Shown in pieces: positions 42,987-51,716 of a DNA stretch of 64,000 bases. The position numbers and the translations under genes were made by a program. This DNA comes from DASQHW01 sp963837155 (lineage in GTDB: Bacteria > Actinomycetota > Acidimicrobiia > IMCC26256 > PALSA-610): contig CAWIMB010000002.1 in NCBI GenBank assembly GCA_963837155.1, positions 124,001 through 188,000 on the forward strand, in the 5' to 3' direction. The notes below the pieces were generated by a model, which saw nothing but the letters and a program-made list of their open reading frames with translations, was not told the origin of the DNA and made no database searches. Positions within the stretch are counted from its first letter, which is position 1. Each line of letters begins with the position of its first letter.

Positions 42987-44704
42987 CCGACTTCGACTTG
43001 GTCGTCCGCGACGGCCTGGTCGTCGACGGCATCGGGCTGCCGCGCCGCCGGGTCGACGTCGGCGTGCGCGGCGGCAGGATCGCCGCTCTTGCGCGTCTCG
43101 ACGGCGCGACCGCCGACCGGCAGATCGATGCCTCCGGCTTGATCGTCGCGCCGGGCATCGTCGACGTGCACACGCACTACGACCCGCAGATCACCTTCGA
43201 TCCGTATGCGACCGTCTCGTGCTTCCACGGTGTCACCACGGTGATCGCCGGCAACTGCGGGTTTTCGGTCGCGCCGTGCCGGGTCGACGACCGCCCGTTC
43301 CTCTCGGGAATCTTCGCTCGGGTCGAGAACATGGATCCGATCGCGTTGAGCGCGATCACGTGGGATGAATTCGAATCGTTCGGTGACTTCCTCGCGTCCC
43401 GGCGCGGCAAGTTGGGCGTGAACTTTGGCTGCTATGTCGGCCATTCGAATCTGCGGCGGTGGGTGATGGGCGAGGACGCGTCACGGCGCGCCGCGACCGA
43501 CGCCGAGATCGCGGCGATGCGTGTCATGGTGCGCGACGCGATGGCGGCGGGCGCGGCGGGACTGTCGTCGAGCGCGGCGCCGACGCACCTCGACCTCGAT
43601 GATCGCCCGGTGCCGTCGCGTCTCGCCGACCGGCGCGAGCTCCTCGCCCTCGCCGAGGAGGCGGGCCGGGCCGGTGCCGGTTCGATCGCGTTCTTACCCG
43701 CGAGCGCGATCGGCGGCCTCGACCACGACGACGAGGAGTACCTGATCGCGCTCTCGCGCGTGAGCGGCTTGCCGGTGATCATCCAGGGTCTCGGCGGCCG
43801 CAACAAGGTCGACGCACCGACCGCGACGTGGGACGCGGCGCAAACGTTCCTCGACCGCGCCACCGCGCAGGGCGCGCCGGTGTATTCGCTGCTGATCACG
43901 CGTCCGTTCGACCGGCCCGTTGTGCTCGACGAGACCAACCATCACTACCTCGCGGTGTCGTCGTGGGAACGCATGTTGAAGCTGCCGCATGCCGAGCGCG
44001 TGCGCGTGCTCAATGATCAGGCGACGCGTGAGGAGATGCGGAATGCGGTCGAGAACTACAACCGCGACCCCGCACGCGGCACAACCGTGCCGCCGCCGCT
44101 GTGGAGCGCCGTGTTCGTTGACGTCGTTGCCAAGCCCGAGCACCAGCAGTTCCAAGGGCGGTCCATACGTGACATCGCGGATGAACGCGGTGTCGCGCCT
44201 GCGGACGCCATGCTCGACCTCGCCCTCGCCGAAGATCTGGCGACGCAGTTCCGCTGGCGTACGGAGAGTCCCGAATGGACTGCCGCGGTCGGCGAGGCCC
44301 AGCGCGACGCGCGCATGCTGATCGGAGTATCGGACGGCGGCGCGCATCTTGCCCGCGACGACGGCGCCGACTGGAGCTCGTACTTCCTGCGCTCGTGGGT
44401 GCTCGACCGCAAGGTATGGACGCTCGAAGACGGCATCCGCCAGATCACGCAGGTGCCGGCCGCGCTCGCGGGGCTGCACGATCGCGGCACGCTCACTCCC
44501 GGCGGACCCGCCGACCTGTTCGTGTTCGACCCGAGCACGATCGGACCGTGGCGGAAGGAGTTCGTGCACGATCTCCCCGGCGGCGTCGGCCGGTTCAAGG
44601 CGTGGGGCCAGGGCGTGCAGGCAACCGTCGTCAACGGCGTGCCGATCGTGCTCGACGGGGTGCTCTGTGACGCGCTCCCGGGCCAGGTGGTCCGCCCGAC
44701 ATGA
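42983..44704 (+). CDS. N-acyl-D-amino-acid deacylase-like amidohydrolase
   Basis: A 573-residue urease-superfamily hydrolase from a GTG overlapping the cupin stop. It has the metal motif VDVHTHYDPQI, GNCGFSVAP, and conserved GGAH in SDGGAHLARDDG. TLTPGGPADLFVFDPST is the usual C-terminal sheet. The layout matches D-aminoacylases and related dihydropyrimidinase-like enzymes. It would cleave an amide bond; the substrate could be an N-acyl amino acid or a cyclic amide. Confidence 0.9.
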   Translation: MTDFDLVVRDGLVVDGIGLPRRRVDVGVRGGRIAALARLDGATADRQIDASGLIVAPGIVDVHTHYDPQITFDPYATVSCFHGVTTVIAGNCGFSVAPCRVDDRPFLSGIFARVENMDPIALSAITWDEFESFGDFLASRRGKLGVNFGCYVGHSNLRRWVMGEDASRRAATDAEIAAMRVMVRDAMAAGAAGLSSSAAPTHLDLDDRPVPSRLADRRELLALAEEAGRAGAGSIAFLPASAIGGLDHDDEEYLIALSRVSGLPVIIQGLGGRNKVDAPTATWDAAQTFLDRATAQGAPVYSLLITRPFDRPVVLDETNHHYLAVSSWERMLKLPHAERVRVLNDQATREEMRNAVENYNRDPARGTTVPPPLWSAVFVDVVAKPEHQQFQGRSIRDIADERGVAPADAMLDLALAEDLATQFRWRTESPEWTAAVGEAQRDARMLIGVSDGGAHLARDDGADWSSYFLRSWVLDRKVWTLEDGIRQITQVPAALAGLHDRGTLTPGGPADLFVFDPSTIGPWRKEFVHDLPGGVGRFKAWGQGVQATVVNGVPIVLDGVLCDALPGQVVRPT

Positions 44705-45375
44705 ACGACGTGAACGTCTTCGATGCGATCTCCGGCTTGCGCGCGACACGCATCTATGACGGCCGGCCGGTACCGGCTGAGAGCCTCACTCGCATTCTCG
44801 AAGCTGCGACCCGCGCGTGCAGTTCGGGGAACACGCAACCGTGGGAGTTCGTCGTCGTCACGGATCCCGATCGCAAGGAGCAGCTGCAATCGATGTTGCG
44901 CGACGCGTTCGCGGCCGTCGACGCGCAGCGCGCACAGTCAGCCGATCAGCTCATCGACGGCGCGGGCCGGCCGGTCACAGGTCATGCCGCGGTCGAGAAC
45001 GTGCACAACGCCGGCGCACTCGTGTTCGTGTTCTGGAATCCCGACCGGGGCATCCGGATGCAAGGCGAGTACGAGGCGCGTCCCGACGGCACGCTGCGCC
45101 AGACACGCCCGATGCCGGGCGGCCGCGGCGCCAGCCTCTTTCCTGCCTGCCAGAACATGATGCTGGCCGCGCATGCGCTCGGAGTCTCTTCGTTGTTCAC
45201 GACGTTCTTCGGGCTCGTCGAGCCGGGAGTGAAGGAGCGGCTCCACGTGCCGCCGCGCCTCTTCCTCGAATCGTGCGTGTTCCTCGGGTACGGCGCCGAA
45301 GCGCTCGGCAAGCCGCGCCGGAAGCCGCTCTTCGAGGTCGCGCACCTCAACGACTGGGAGACGCCGTATTCGTGA
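44701..45375 (+). CDS. Nitroreductase-family flavoprotein
   Basis: A 224-residue FMN enzyme with the N-terminal RATRIYDGRPVP, SSGNTQPWEFVVV (FMN-binding) and PACQNMMLAAHALGVSSLFTT. The family reduces nitro, quinone or flavin substrates with NAD(P)H. It overlaps both neighbours by 4 nt (ATGA and GTGA), so it is a fixed part of the operon. Confidence 0.88.
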   Translation: MNDVNVFDAISGLRATRIYDGRPVPAESLTRILEAATRACSSGNTQPWEFVVVTDPDRKEQLQSMLRDAFAAVDAQRAQSADQLIDGAGRPVTGHAAVENVHNAGALVFVFWNPDRGIRMQGEYEARPDGTLRQTRPMPGGRGASLFPACQNMMLAAHALGVSSLFTTFFGLVEPGVKERLHVPPRLFLESCVFLGYGAEALGKPRRKPLFEVAHLNDWETPYS

Positions 45376-46565
45376 ACGTGCTTCCGAAGATCGTTTCGGC
45401 TGACGACCACGTCGTCGAGCCCGCCAACGTTTGGGTCGACCGATTGCCGGCGAAGTACCGCGACGCGGGACCGCGCATCGTGCGCGCCCCGGTCGCCGAG
45501 ATGACGTTCTACGGCGGCAAGTTCTCGTACCGCATGGGTGACGGCGGGCCGGAAGCCGACTGGTGGTTGTACGAAGACCTGCAATGGCCGCACACGCGGC
45601 TCGGGGCGTGCGCGGGATTCGCGCCCGACGACGTGCAGGTGGTGCCGATCACGTACGACGAGATGCGTCCCGGTTGCTACGAGCGCGATGCGCGACTCGC
45701 CGACATGGATCTCAACTGGGTCGAGGCGTCGTTGTGCTTCCCCACGTTCCCTCGCTTCTGCGGGCAAACGTTCCTCGAGGCTCACGACAGGGATCTCGCC
45801 TTGCTGTGCGTACAGGCCTACAACGACTGGATGGTCGAGGAGTGGTGTGCCGATTCGACCGGCCGCCTGCTCCCGCTGTGCCTGATTCCATTGTGGGATC
45901 CGCAGCTCGCCGCCGCCGAGGTGCGACGCAACGCCGCGCGCGGCGTGCGCGCCGTGTGCTTTAGCGAGCTGCCTGCGAATCTCGCCCTCCCGTCGATTCA
46001 CGACGCGAACCGGCACTGGGATCCGTTCGTGGCGGCGTGTGACGAGACCGGCACCGTCATCTGCATGCACAGCGGCTCCGGCTCGAAGATGCCGTCGACG
46101 TCGGCCGACGCGCCTCCGGCAGTCGGGTCGACGCTGACGCACGAGCTCGCCGAGGGATCGCTCGCCGACTGGCTGTTCTCCGGCTTGCTCGCGCGCTTCA
46201 CCGACGTGAAGGTCACCTATTCGGAAGGTCAGATCGGCTGGATCCCGTACATCCTCGCCCGCGCGGATCGCATCTGGGAGCACAACCGCGGCTGGGCCGA
46301 CGTGCGCGCGCTCGTGCCGGAGCCGCCGAGCACGTACTACTGGGGCCGCGTGTACGGGTGCTTCTTCGACGACGCGGCCGGTCTCGCCCAGCTCGACCGG
46401 ATCGGTGCCGACCAGGTGACGTTCGAGACGGACTACCCCCATGCCGACGGCACGTGGCCACATAGCAAGGCCGTTGCCGAGCAACTGTTCGACGGCCTGG
46501 ACCATGACACGGTGCGCAAGATCGTGCGCGACAACGCCCGCACGCTGTTCGGGATCGAGGAGTGA
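45372..46565 (+). CDS. Amidohydrolase-family protein
   Basis: A 397-residue Amidohydrolase_2 protein from GTG 45372. The metal motif is SADDHVVEP (DxH), with ICMHSGSGSK (His) and FETDYPHADGTWPHS (Asp). It is similar in layout to the amidohydrolase at 34202, including a long insertion with YDEMRPGCYERDARLADMDLNWVEAS. It may decarboxylate or hydrolyse an aromatic or heterocyclic acid. Confidence 0.9.
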   Translation: MNVLPKIVSADDHVVEPANVWVDRLPAKYRDAGPRIVRAPVAEMTFYGGKFSYRMGDGGPEADWWLYEDLQWPHTRLGACAGFAPDDVQVVPITYDEMRPGCYERDARLADMDLNWVEASLCFPTFPRFCGQTFLEAHDRDLALLCVQAYNDWMVEEWCADSTGRLLPLCLIPLWDPQLAAAEVRRNAARGVRAVCFSELPANLALPSIHDANRHWDPFVAACDETGTVICMHSGSGSKMPSTSADAPPAVGSTLTHELAEGSLADWLFSGLLARFTDVKVTYSEGQIGWIPYILARADRIWEHNRGWADVRALVPEPPSTYYWGRVYGCFFDDAAGLAQLDRIGADQVTFETDYPHADGTWPHSKAVAEQLFDGLDHDTVRKIVRDNARTLFGIEE

Positions 46566-46569
46566 TCGG

Positions 46570-47100
46570 ATGACAAACCACGACGGGCGAATCGAGGTGC
46601 CCGACGCATCGGAGCTGCGCGATGACGTGGCGCAGCTGCTGCCGCTGATCGCGCCGCCCGGGCGAGAGCCGGCACGCACGATGGCCGTGCTCGCCCGGCA
46701 ACCGGAATTGCTCACCCCGTTCCTCGGCTGGGCCGCCGCGCTCGCGCTGAACGGTGTGCTCGCACACCGTGATCACGAGCTGCTCGCGCTCCGCGTCGCG
46801 TCGAACTGCGGGTCGGAGTTCGAGTGGGTCGAGCACACGGAGTACGCGCGGTACGCCGGGCTGAGCGATGAGGAGATCGCGCTGGCCGCCAAACCTCTTG
46901 ACGACGGGAACTGGACCGATGCCGAGCGCGCGTTGTTGCGAGCGGCTGACGAGCTGAACATCGATTGCGACATCTCCGACGCGACCTGGACCGCGCTCGC
47001 CGGACACTACGAGCCGCCCGCACTCGTGGAGATCCTGTTCGTGGTCGGTCAGTACACGATGCTGTCGATGGTCGCGAACGCGGCCGGGATCCCCGCGTGA
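46570..47100 (+). CDS. Carboxymuconolactone decarboxylase-family protein
   Basis: A 176-residue CMD/AhpD-like protein. The helix pair HRDHELLALRVASNCGSEFEWVEHTEYARYAGLSDEEI corresponds to the active-site region, where AhpD proteins have CxxC. Here only one Cys is present with E and H nearby, as in many CMD decarboxylases or peroxidase-like paralogues. It sits between the amidohydrolase and two Gfo/Idh dehydrogenases with a 4-nt gap to the first and a 4-nt overlap to the next. Confidence 0.82.
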   Translation: MTNHDGRIEVPDASELRDDVAQLLPLIAPPGREPARTMAVLARQPELLTPFLGWAAALALNGVLAHRDHELLALRVASNCGSEFEWVEHTEYARYAGLSDEEIALAAKPLDDGNWTDAERALLRAADELNIDCDISDATWTALAGHYEPPALVEILFVVGQYTMLSMVANAAGIPA

Positions 47101-48179
47101 GCGGGCCCGGCGTCGCGGTTGTCGGCACCGGATTCGGGTGCCTCACGCACGTGCGGGTGTTCCGCGCGGCGGGGTTCGACGTGCGCGCGCTCGTCGGTCG
47201 CGATCCCGAGAAGACCGGGGCGCGTGCGAAGCGCTTCGAGATCCCGCACGCCTGCACGTCGCTCACTGAGGCATTGAACCTCGCCGGTATCGACGCGATC
47301 ACGATCGCGACGCCACCGCACACGCATGCACCGATCGCGCTCGCGGCGATCGCTGCCGGGAAGCACGTGCTGTGCGAGAAGCCGTTCACCCGCGACGCGG
47401 CCGAGGCGCGTGAGCTGCTCGCCGCGGCCGAGGCGGCAGGTGTCGTGCATGTGCTCGGCACCGAGTTCCGGTTCGCGCCGGGACGGGTGCTGCTCGCGCG
47501 TGCCGTACGCAGCGGTGCGATCGGCGAGCCGCGCCTCGCCACGTTCTTGTTGCACATTCCGATGCTCGCCGATTCCGCGGCCGAGGTTCCCGAGTGGTGG
47601 GCCGATCCGGCCGGCGGCGGTGGATGGCTCGCCGCCCAGGCATCACACGACATCGATCAGGTGCGCACGACGCTCGGCGAGTTTGCGAGCGTGAGCGCGA
47701 GCCTGCCGCGCGTCGCGGAACATCCGTGGGCTGTCGAGGACGGCTATCTCGTGCAGTTCCGGTTGCGTAGTGGCGTGGTCGGCATCATGCAGAGTGTCGC
47801 CTGCGATCGCGGGCCGATGCTGTTCGCGACGCGCATCGCAGGAACGCGCGGCACTGCGTGGGCGGAAGGCGATCGCGTTCGTCTCACCGATGCCGACGGC
47901 ACGCGCGACATCCCGTGCCCGCCCGACGTGGCGGTGCCCGCTCCCGATCCTCCGCCCGCGGACCTGATGGTGACCGCGTACGACTTGCTGCACGCAATGG
48001 GGATCGACTTCGGCCCGTACACGCGTCTCGCCGAGACGTTCCGCGACCTGATTCTCGGCAACGACGTGCCCGCCGACCCCGCGCCCGCCACGTTCCACGA
48101 CGGCGTCGCGACGATGGACGTCATCGACGCGATCCGGCGTTCAGCCGCGGAAGGCGTCTCCGTGGAGTTGCCCGGGTGA
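47097..48179 (+). CDS. Gfo/Idh/MocA-family oxidoreductase
   Basis: A 360-residue dehydrogenase from a GTG overlapping the previous stop. The Rossmann motif is VVGTGFGCLTHV. ATPPHTHAP and VLCEKPFTRDAAE contain the conserved EKP. A C-terminal domain follows from about 130. It is 4 nt overlapping and clearly paralogous to the next gene (both contain GTGFGC, HTHA, EKPF, GTEFRF). Confidence 0.9.
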   Translation: MSGPGVAVVGTGFGCLTHVRVFRAAGFDVRALVGRDPEKTGARAKRFEIPHACTSLTEALNLAGIDAITIATPPHTHAPIALAAIAAGKHVLCEKPFTRDAAEARELLAAAEAAGVVHVLGTEFRFAPGRVLLARAVRSGAIGEPRLATFLLHIPMLADSAAEVPEWWADPAGGGGWLAAQASHDIDQVRTTLGEFASVSASLPRVAEHPWAVEDGYLVQFRLRSGVVGIMQSVACDRGPMLFATRIAGTRGTAWAEGDRVRLTDADGTRDIPCPPDVAVPAPDPPPADLMVTAYDLLHAMGIDFGPYTRLAETFRDLILGNDVPADPAPATFHDGVATMDVIDAIRRSAAEGVSVELPG

Positions 48180-49255
48180 CGGGCGTCGTCGTCGCGGGAA
48201 CGGGCTTCGGGTGCTTCACGCATGTGCGTGCCCTGCGCGCCGCCGGTTTCGATGTCCATGCGGTCGTCGGACGCGATCCCGACAAGACCGCCGCGCGCGC
48301 CGAAGCCTTCGACGTGCCGCTCGGAAGCACGTCGTTCACGGATGCACTCACGTTGCCGGGCGTCGATGCGGTGACGATCGCGACGCCGCCCCACACGCAC
48401 GCGACACTTGTACGCGAGGCGATCGCAGCGGGGAAGCACGTGTTGTGCGAGAAGCCGTTTGCACGCGACACGTCGGAAGCGCGCGCGTTGCTGGAGACGG
48501 CCCAGGCGGCGGGCATTGTGCATCTGCTCGGCACCGAGTTCCGGTTCGACACCGGGCAGGCACTCCTCGCGCGTGCAGTGAGCGACGGCGCGATCGGTGA
48601 ACCACGTCTGGCGATGTTCCTGATGCACGTGCCGGTGCTGGCCGATGCCGATGCCGTGCTCCCGGCCTGGTGGGCAGACGCCGAGCAGGGCGGTGGGTGG
48701 CTCGGCGCGCACGGCTCGCAAGTCATCGACCAAATACGCGTCACCGTCGGCGAGTTCGAATCTGTCACCGCGTCAGTCGTTAACCTCGCCGATCGGAGCA
48801 CGACAGCCGACGACGGCTTTGTTGTCCACTTCCGGTTGCACTCGGGCGTCTCGGGTGTCATGCAGAGCACGGCGGCCGACCGCGGGCGAATGCTGGTCGA
48901 GACCCGTGTGATCGGTTCGACGGGATCGGCGTGGATCGACGGTGTCGGCGACGCGGTGCACGTCGCCGACGCGCACGGGACGCGTCGGCTCCCGGTGCCC
49001 GACGATCTCCGCACCGCGCCTCCTGCTGCGCCGCCTGCGCACGTGCTCGAGACGACGTACGAGCAGATGGTCGGCCACGGGCTTGACCTCGGCCCGTACA
49101 CGCGCCTCGCCGAGCACTTCCTGGCCCGCATCACCGACGCGCCGCCGCCGCCAGGACCCGATCCGGCAACGTTCGCCGACGGCGTCGCCGACATGGCAGT
49201 ACTCGACGCCATGCGCCGCTCCGCCGCTCAGGGCCGGACGGTCTCTTGCGTGTAA
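48176..49255 (+). CDS. Gfo/Idh/MocA-family oxidoreductase (paralogue)
   Basis: A 359-residue paralogue of the preceding gene, from a GTG overlapping its stop. It has VAGTGFGCFTHV, ATPPHTHATLV, VLCEKPFARDTSEAR and LGTEFRFDTGQALLARA. The two may form a heteromer or act on successive intermediates. It ends the eight-gene operon. Its last 50 bases are copied as a remnant at 51339. Confidence 0.9.
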   Translation: MTGVVVAGTGFGCFTHVRALRAAGFDVHAVVGRDPDKTAARAEAFDVPLGSTSFTDALTLPGVDAVTIATPPHTHATLVREAIAAGKHVLCEKPFARDTSEARALLETAQAAGIVHLLGTEFRFDTGQALLARAVSDGAIGEPRLAMFLMHVPVLADADAVLPAWWADAEQGGGWLGAHGSQVIDQIRVTVGEFESVTASVVNLADRSTTADDGFVVHFRLHSGVSGVMQSTAADRGRMLVETRVIGSTGSAWIDGVGDAVHVADAHGTRRLPVPDDLRTAPPAAPPAHVLETTYEQMVGHGLDLGPYTRLAEHFLARITDAPPPPGPDPATFADGVADMAVLDAMRRSAAQGRTVSCV

Positions 49256-49288
49256 ACCGGATGCCGTTGCCAGCGGTTATCCAGATAT

Positions 49289-49777
49289 ATGCGCGGGGCT
49301 GACGAGTTCGAGGCGGCGTTCCCCCGGCTCCTCGAGCGTTGCCGTCGACACGCGAATCGGCTTGTTGGCGATGCTGCCGTCGCGGAGGACCTGGCCGCGG
49401 AGGCGCTTGCCCGCACGTACGCGCACTGGCCTCGAGTTCATGCCTACGACCATCTTGATGCGTGGGTTCTCAGGGTCGTCACGAATCTCGCCATCGACAC
49501 ACTTGCGAAACGGCGAATCCCTCTCGAGGTTCAAACGGCCGTCACGGGTGAGGACGCCGCCGTTCTGCGTGTCGCGCTCGCCCAGGCACTGAAGGCCTTG
49601 CCGCGCCGGCAGCGTGACGCCGTCGTCCTTCGGTATCTGGTCGACATGACCGAGGCTGACGTTGCGCTGGCACTCGGAGTTGCTCAAGGCACCGTGAAAT
49701 CTCACCTTCATCGAGCAGTCGCGCGGCTACGGCAGCTGCTCGGGCCGGCCTTCGACACCCGCTTCGAGGACGTGTGA
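49289..49777 (+). CDS. ECF RNA polymerase sigma factor
   Basis: A 162-residue sigma-70-family protein. Region 2 shows FPRLLERCRRHANRLVGDAAVAEDLAAEALARTYAHW, and region 4 has ALKALPRRQRDAVVLRYLVDMTEADVALALGVAQGTVKSHLHRAVARLR. The spacing matches SigE-like ECF sigmas. It is followed by a membrane protein with 1-nt overlap, in the position where an anti-sigma factor would be expected. Confidence 0.92.
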   Translation: MRGADEFEAAFPRLLERCRRHANRLVGDAAVAEDLAAEALARTYAHWPRVHAYDHLDAWVLRVVTNLAIDTLAKRRIPLEVQTAVTGEDAAVLRVALAQALKALPRRQRDAVVLRYLVDMTEADVALALGVAQGTVKSHLHRAVARLRQLLGPAFDTRFEDV

Positions 49778-50532
49778 TGAACAACGATCAATCCGAGATG
49801 GATCCGCGCACGGCGTACATCTTCGCGCGAGTGAAGAAACGTGGTCGTGTCTTGAGGCGGCGTCGTCTTATCGCACAGATCGTCGTCACGATCGCCGTTG
49901 TTGCCGTGCCGCTCACGGCATTCGCGCTGACCACCGGGGACTCGGATCGAACCGTCCGCGTTGCACATTCGTCCGATTCGACGACGCGGCCGCCGACCAC
50001 GGTGAGCGCCCCGACAACCTCGACAACTCCGTCAACCACGAGTTCGAGCACAACAACACGAACGACGGTGCGGGCGTCAACACCCACGACGGTCCTTGTC
50101 TCGTGCAGGAACAGTCGCGATCCCGCGTGTGGTCCCTTCTACTACGACCCACCGCTAAGGAACGAGGCCGCGTCGCTGCAAGTCACGGCAGTGCAACCGA
50201 GTACACCCGCTGTAGGGCAGCGCGTCACCTTCATGCTGCGGGCGAGTGACCCCGACAGCTTCTTCGTGTCGGGCGGCTTCTGCGGGTCGGCGTCGTTTGG
50301 CGACGGCCGCTCGAGCGGCTGCGGACCATCTTGCGCGGGCACAGGCGATCGATATGGCGCGTGGGATCCGCCGCAGCCGCGGCCGAGTGACGTGACCTAC
50401 GCGGTCGAACACACCTATGAGAAGAACGGCACGTACCGCGCCGAGTTTTCGATTGCCGCCGATGCCTGTGGCCCGCGCCTGTCACGCGCCTCGGCGTCCA
50501 CCGAGGTACGCGTGTCGAAGAGGCGCGCATGA
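49777..50532 (+). CDS. Membrane-anchored Thr-rich protein with PKD-like domain
   Basis: The ATG at 49777 shares one base with the sigma stop. The 251-residue product has a short basic cytoplasmic N-terminus (about 1-32), a membrane helix (IVVTIAVVAVPLTAFAL), a Thr/Ser/Pro linker (about 55-110), and an outer domain with FSPV-like SDVTYAVEHTYEKNGTYRAEFSIAADAC, which resembles a PKD/Ig fold, and several Cys pairs. The cytoplasmic part is too short for a typical anti-sigma zinc domain. It might still act as a membrane sensor for the sigma factor. Confidence 0.7.
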   Translation: MNNDQSEMDPRTAYIFARVKKRGRVLRRRRLIAQIVVTIAVVAVPLTAFALTTGDSDRTVRVAHSSDSTTRPPTTVSAPTTSTTPSTTSSSTTTRTTVRASTPTTVLVSCRNSRDPACGPFYYDPPLRNEAASLQVTAVQPSTPAVGQRVTFMLRASDPDSFFVSGGFCGSASFGDGRSSGCGPSCAGTGDRYGAWDPPQPRPSDVTYAVEHTYEKNGTYRAEFSIAADACGPRLSRASASTEVRVSKRRA

Positions 50533-51215
50533 GCCATGACGGTGCCAGCGCGGGCTCCGTGTGCGGATGTACTCGTCTCTACACTTGCGGTGTGGTACCG
50601 GAGGGCTTTGACCCAGATCGCTGGGTGGTGCTGTCACGCACGATGAACATTCCGGGCCGATGTTTTCTGGGCGGCAACATGCACACGCACTACGGCCATT
50701 TTCATGCCTGGAGCGAAGACCTCGGGGATCTCGTGACCGTTGCGAAGCACGACGTCGTCGATGCGTCCCCGCTCGCGCGTGCATGGATCGACGGGTTTCT
50801 GGTCGGAAGCGAACCTCGCCTGCACGAGTACCTCGGCATCAGCGCCGACGAGGCCGGCAACATCGACCGCGATCAAGCTGCCTTTGTGCGTTGGCGCGCC
50901 GACATGGCTGTGGCTCGTGACCGAGGCTGGATGCCGATGCTCCGACTCCGGCCGTCTTCGCCAGTTCCGGCCGACGCCGAGCACCTTGAGCCATGGTGTT
51001 GGGTCGGTGGCGAGTTCTGGGCGTGGCGCAACGGGACATGGGGCGTTGTAGACCCCGCGCCTCCAATGCGAGATGGGTACCTCGCAAGCTCGATCTGCGA
51101 GAGTCGTAAGCACTGCGATTTGGCCATGTTCGGTGCGTACGCCATTTGCATGGACTGCGGCGACGCCACGGAAATCGAACTGGACGAGACGGACGAGTCG
51201 CTCAACGACGGCTGA
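50529..51215 (+). CDS. Hypothetical protein of the sigma-factor island
   Basis: A 228-residue protein whose ATG overlaps the preceding stop (ATGA). A GTG at 50592 is an alternative start. The sequence is mixed alpha/beta with a Cys pair near the N-terminus (CGCTRLYTCG) and a CxxC near the C-terminus (MDCGD after SRKHCD). No family is recognised and there is no signal peptide. It is probably cotranscribed with the sigma factor. Confidence 0.6.
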   Translation: MSHDGASAGSVCGCTRLYTCGVVPEGFDPDRWVVLSRTMNIPGRCFLGGNMHTHYGHFHAWSEDLGDLVTVAKHDVVDASPLARAWIDGFLVGSEPRLHEYLGISADEAGNIDRDQAAFVRWRADMAVARDRGWMPMLRLRPSSPVPADAEHLEPWCWVGGEFWAWRNGTWGVVDPAPPMRDGYLASSICESRKHCDLAMFGAYAICMDCGDATEIELDETDESLNDG

Positions 51216-51332
51216 CAAGCCGAGGACAACCTCGGCCGCGCATATGACTGCCATACGTGGCGCGCTGGCGGAAATAATGCATCCGTATCGGTCGGCGCCT
51301 ACGCGATGATGTCGGAATGGAATGGCCGAGCG

Positions 51333-51395
51333 ATGACAACCGACGCCATGCGCCGCTCCGCCGCCGAGCAACGGACGGTCGCAGTCGAGTCATGA
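51333..51395 (+). pseudogene. Remnant of Gfo/Idh gene 3' end
   Basis: A 20-codon stretch, DAMRRSAAEQRTV, matching the last codons of the second Gfo/Idh gene (DAMRRSAAQGRTV). A 24-bp exact match links 49204-49227 and 51341-51364. Between the two lies the sigma-factor island. It is not a gene in itself but marks a duplication or insertion event. Confidence 0.6.
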
Positions 51396-51632
51396 CCGTC
51401 GCCAGGCAACGAGCGCCGCAATGAAGGGTGAGGCGACAAGCACCACATTGCCGGCGAGCGTGAAGAGCGCGCCTGCTGTGCCCGAGATCGGCTGGACCCC
51501 CTTGCACTCGCTGCCGCCGCCGAAGCAAAGCTTCGTCTGAAGGGCGCTGCCGATCGTCGCGAGCACCACCGCGACGCCGATCCCGGCGGCCAGGACGAGC
51601 GCCGGTACGAACCACTGTTTCGTTCTTGTCAT
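51390..51632 (-). CDS. Small two-helix membrane protein
   Basis: An 80-residue protein from the ATG at 51632. It has an N-terminal helix (FVPALVLAAGIGVAVVLATIG), a Cys pair loop KLCFGGGSECKG, and a second helix (GALFTLAGNVVLVASPFIAALVAW). The function is unknown. It is divergent from the flavin reductase gene. Confidence 0.6.
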   Translation of the reverse strand: MTRTKQWFVPALVLAAGIGVAVVLATIGSALQTKLCFGGGSECKGVQPISGTAGALFTLAGNVVLVASPFIAALVAWRRS

Positions 51633-51675
51633 GATCGGATGCTCGACCGGAACCTCCGGTCGCGATATCCGGGTC

Positions 51676-51698
51676 TGCCCCCAGCTTGGTCTGGGGCA
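51676..51698. promoter_or_regulatory. Inverted repeat upstream of flavin reductase
   Basis: TGCCCCCAG and CTGGGGCA, pairing with one bulged C, 18 nt before the flavin reductase ATG in an 84-nt divergent region. It is a possible operator. Confidence 0.3.
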
Positions 51699-51716
51699 GG
51701 CCCGTAACCTGCGCCC

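Noticed and set aside
49289..51215. Mobile element with transposase
   Set aside because: The sigma-factor island has boundary repeats but no transposase, integrase or terminal inverted repeats.
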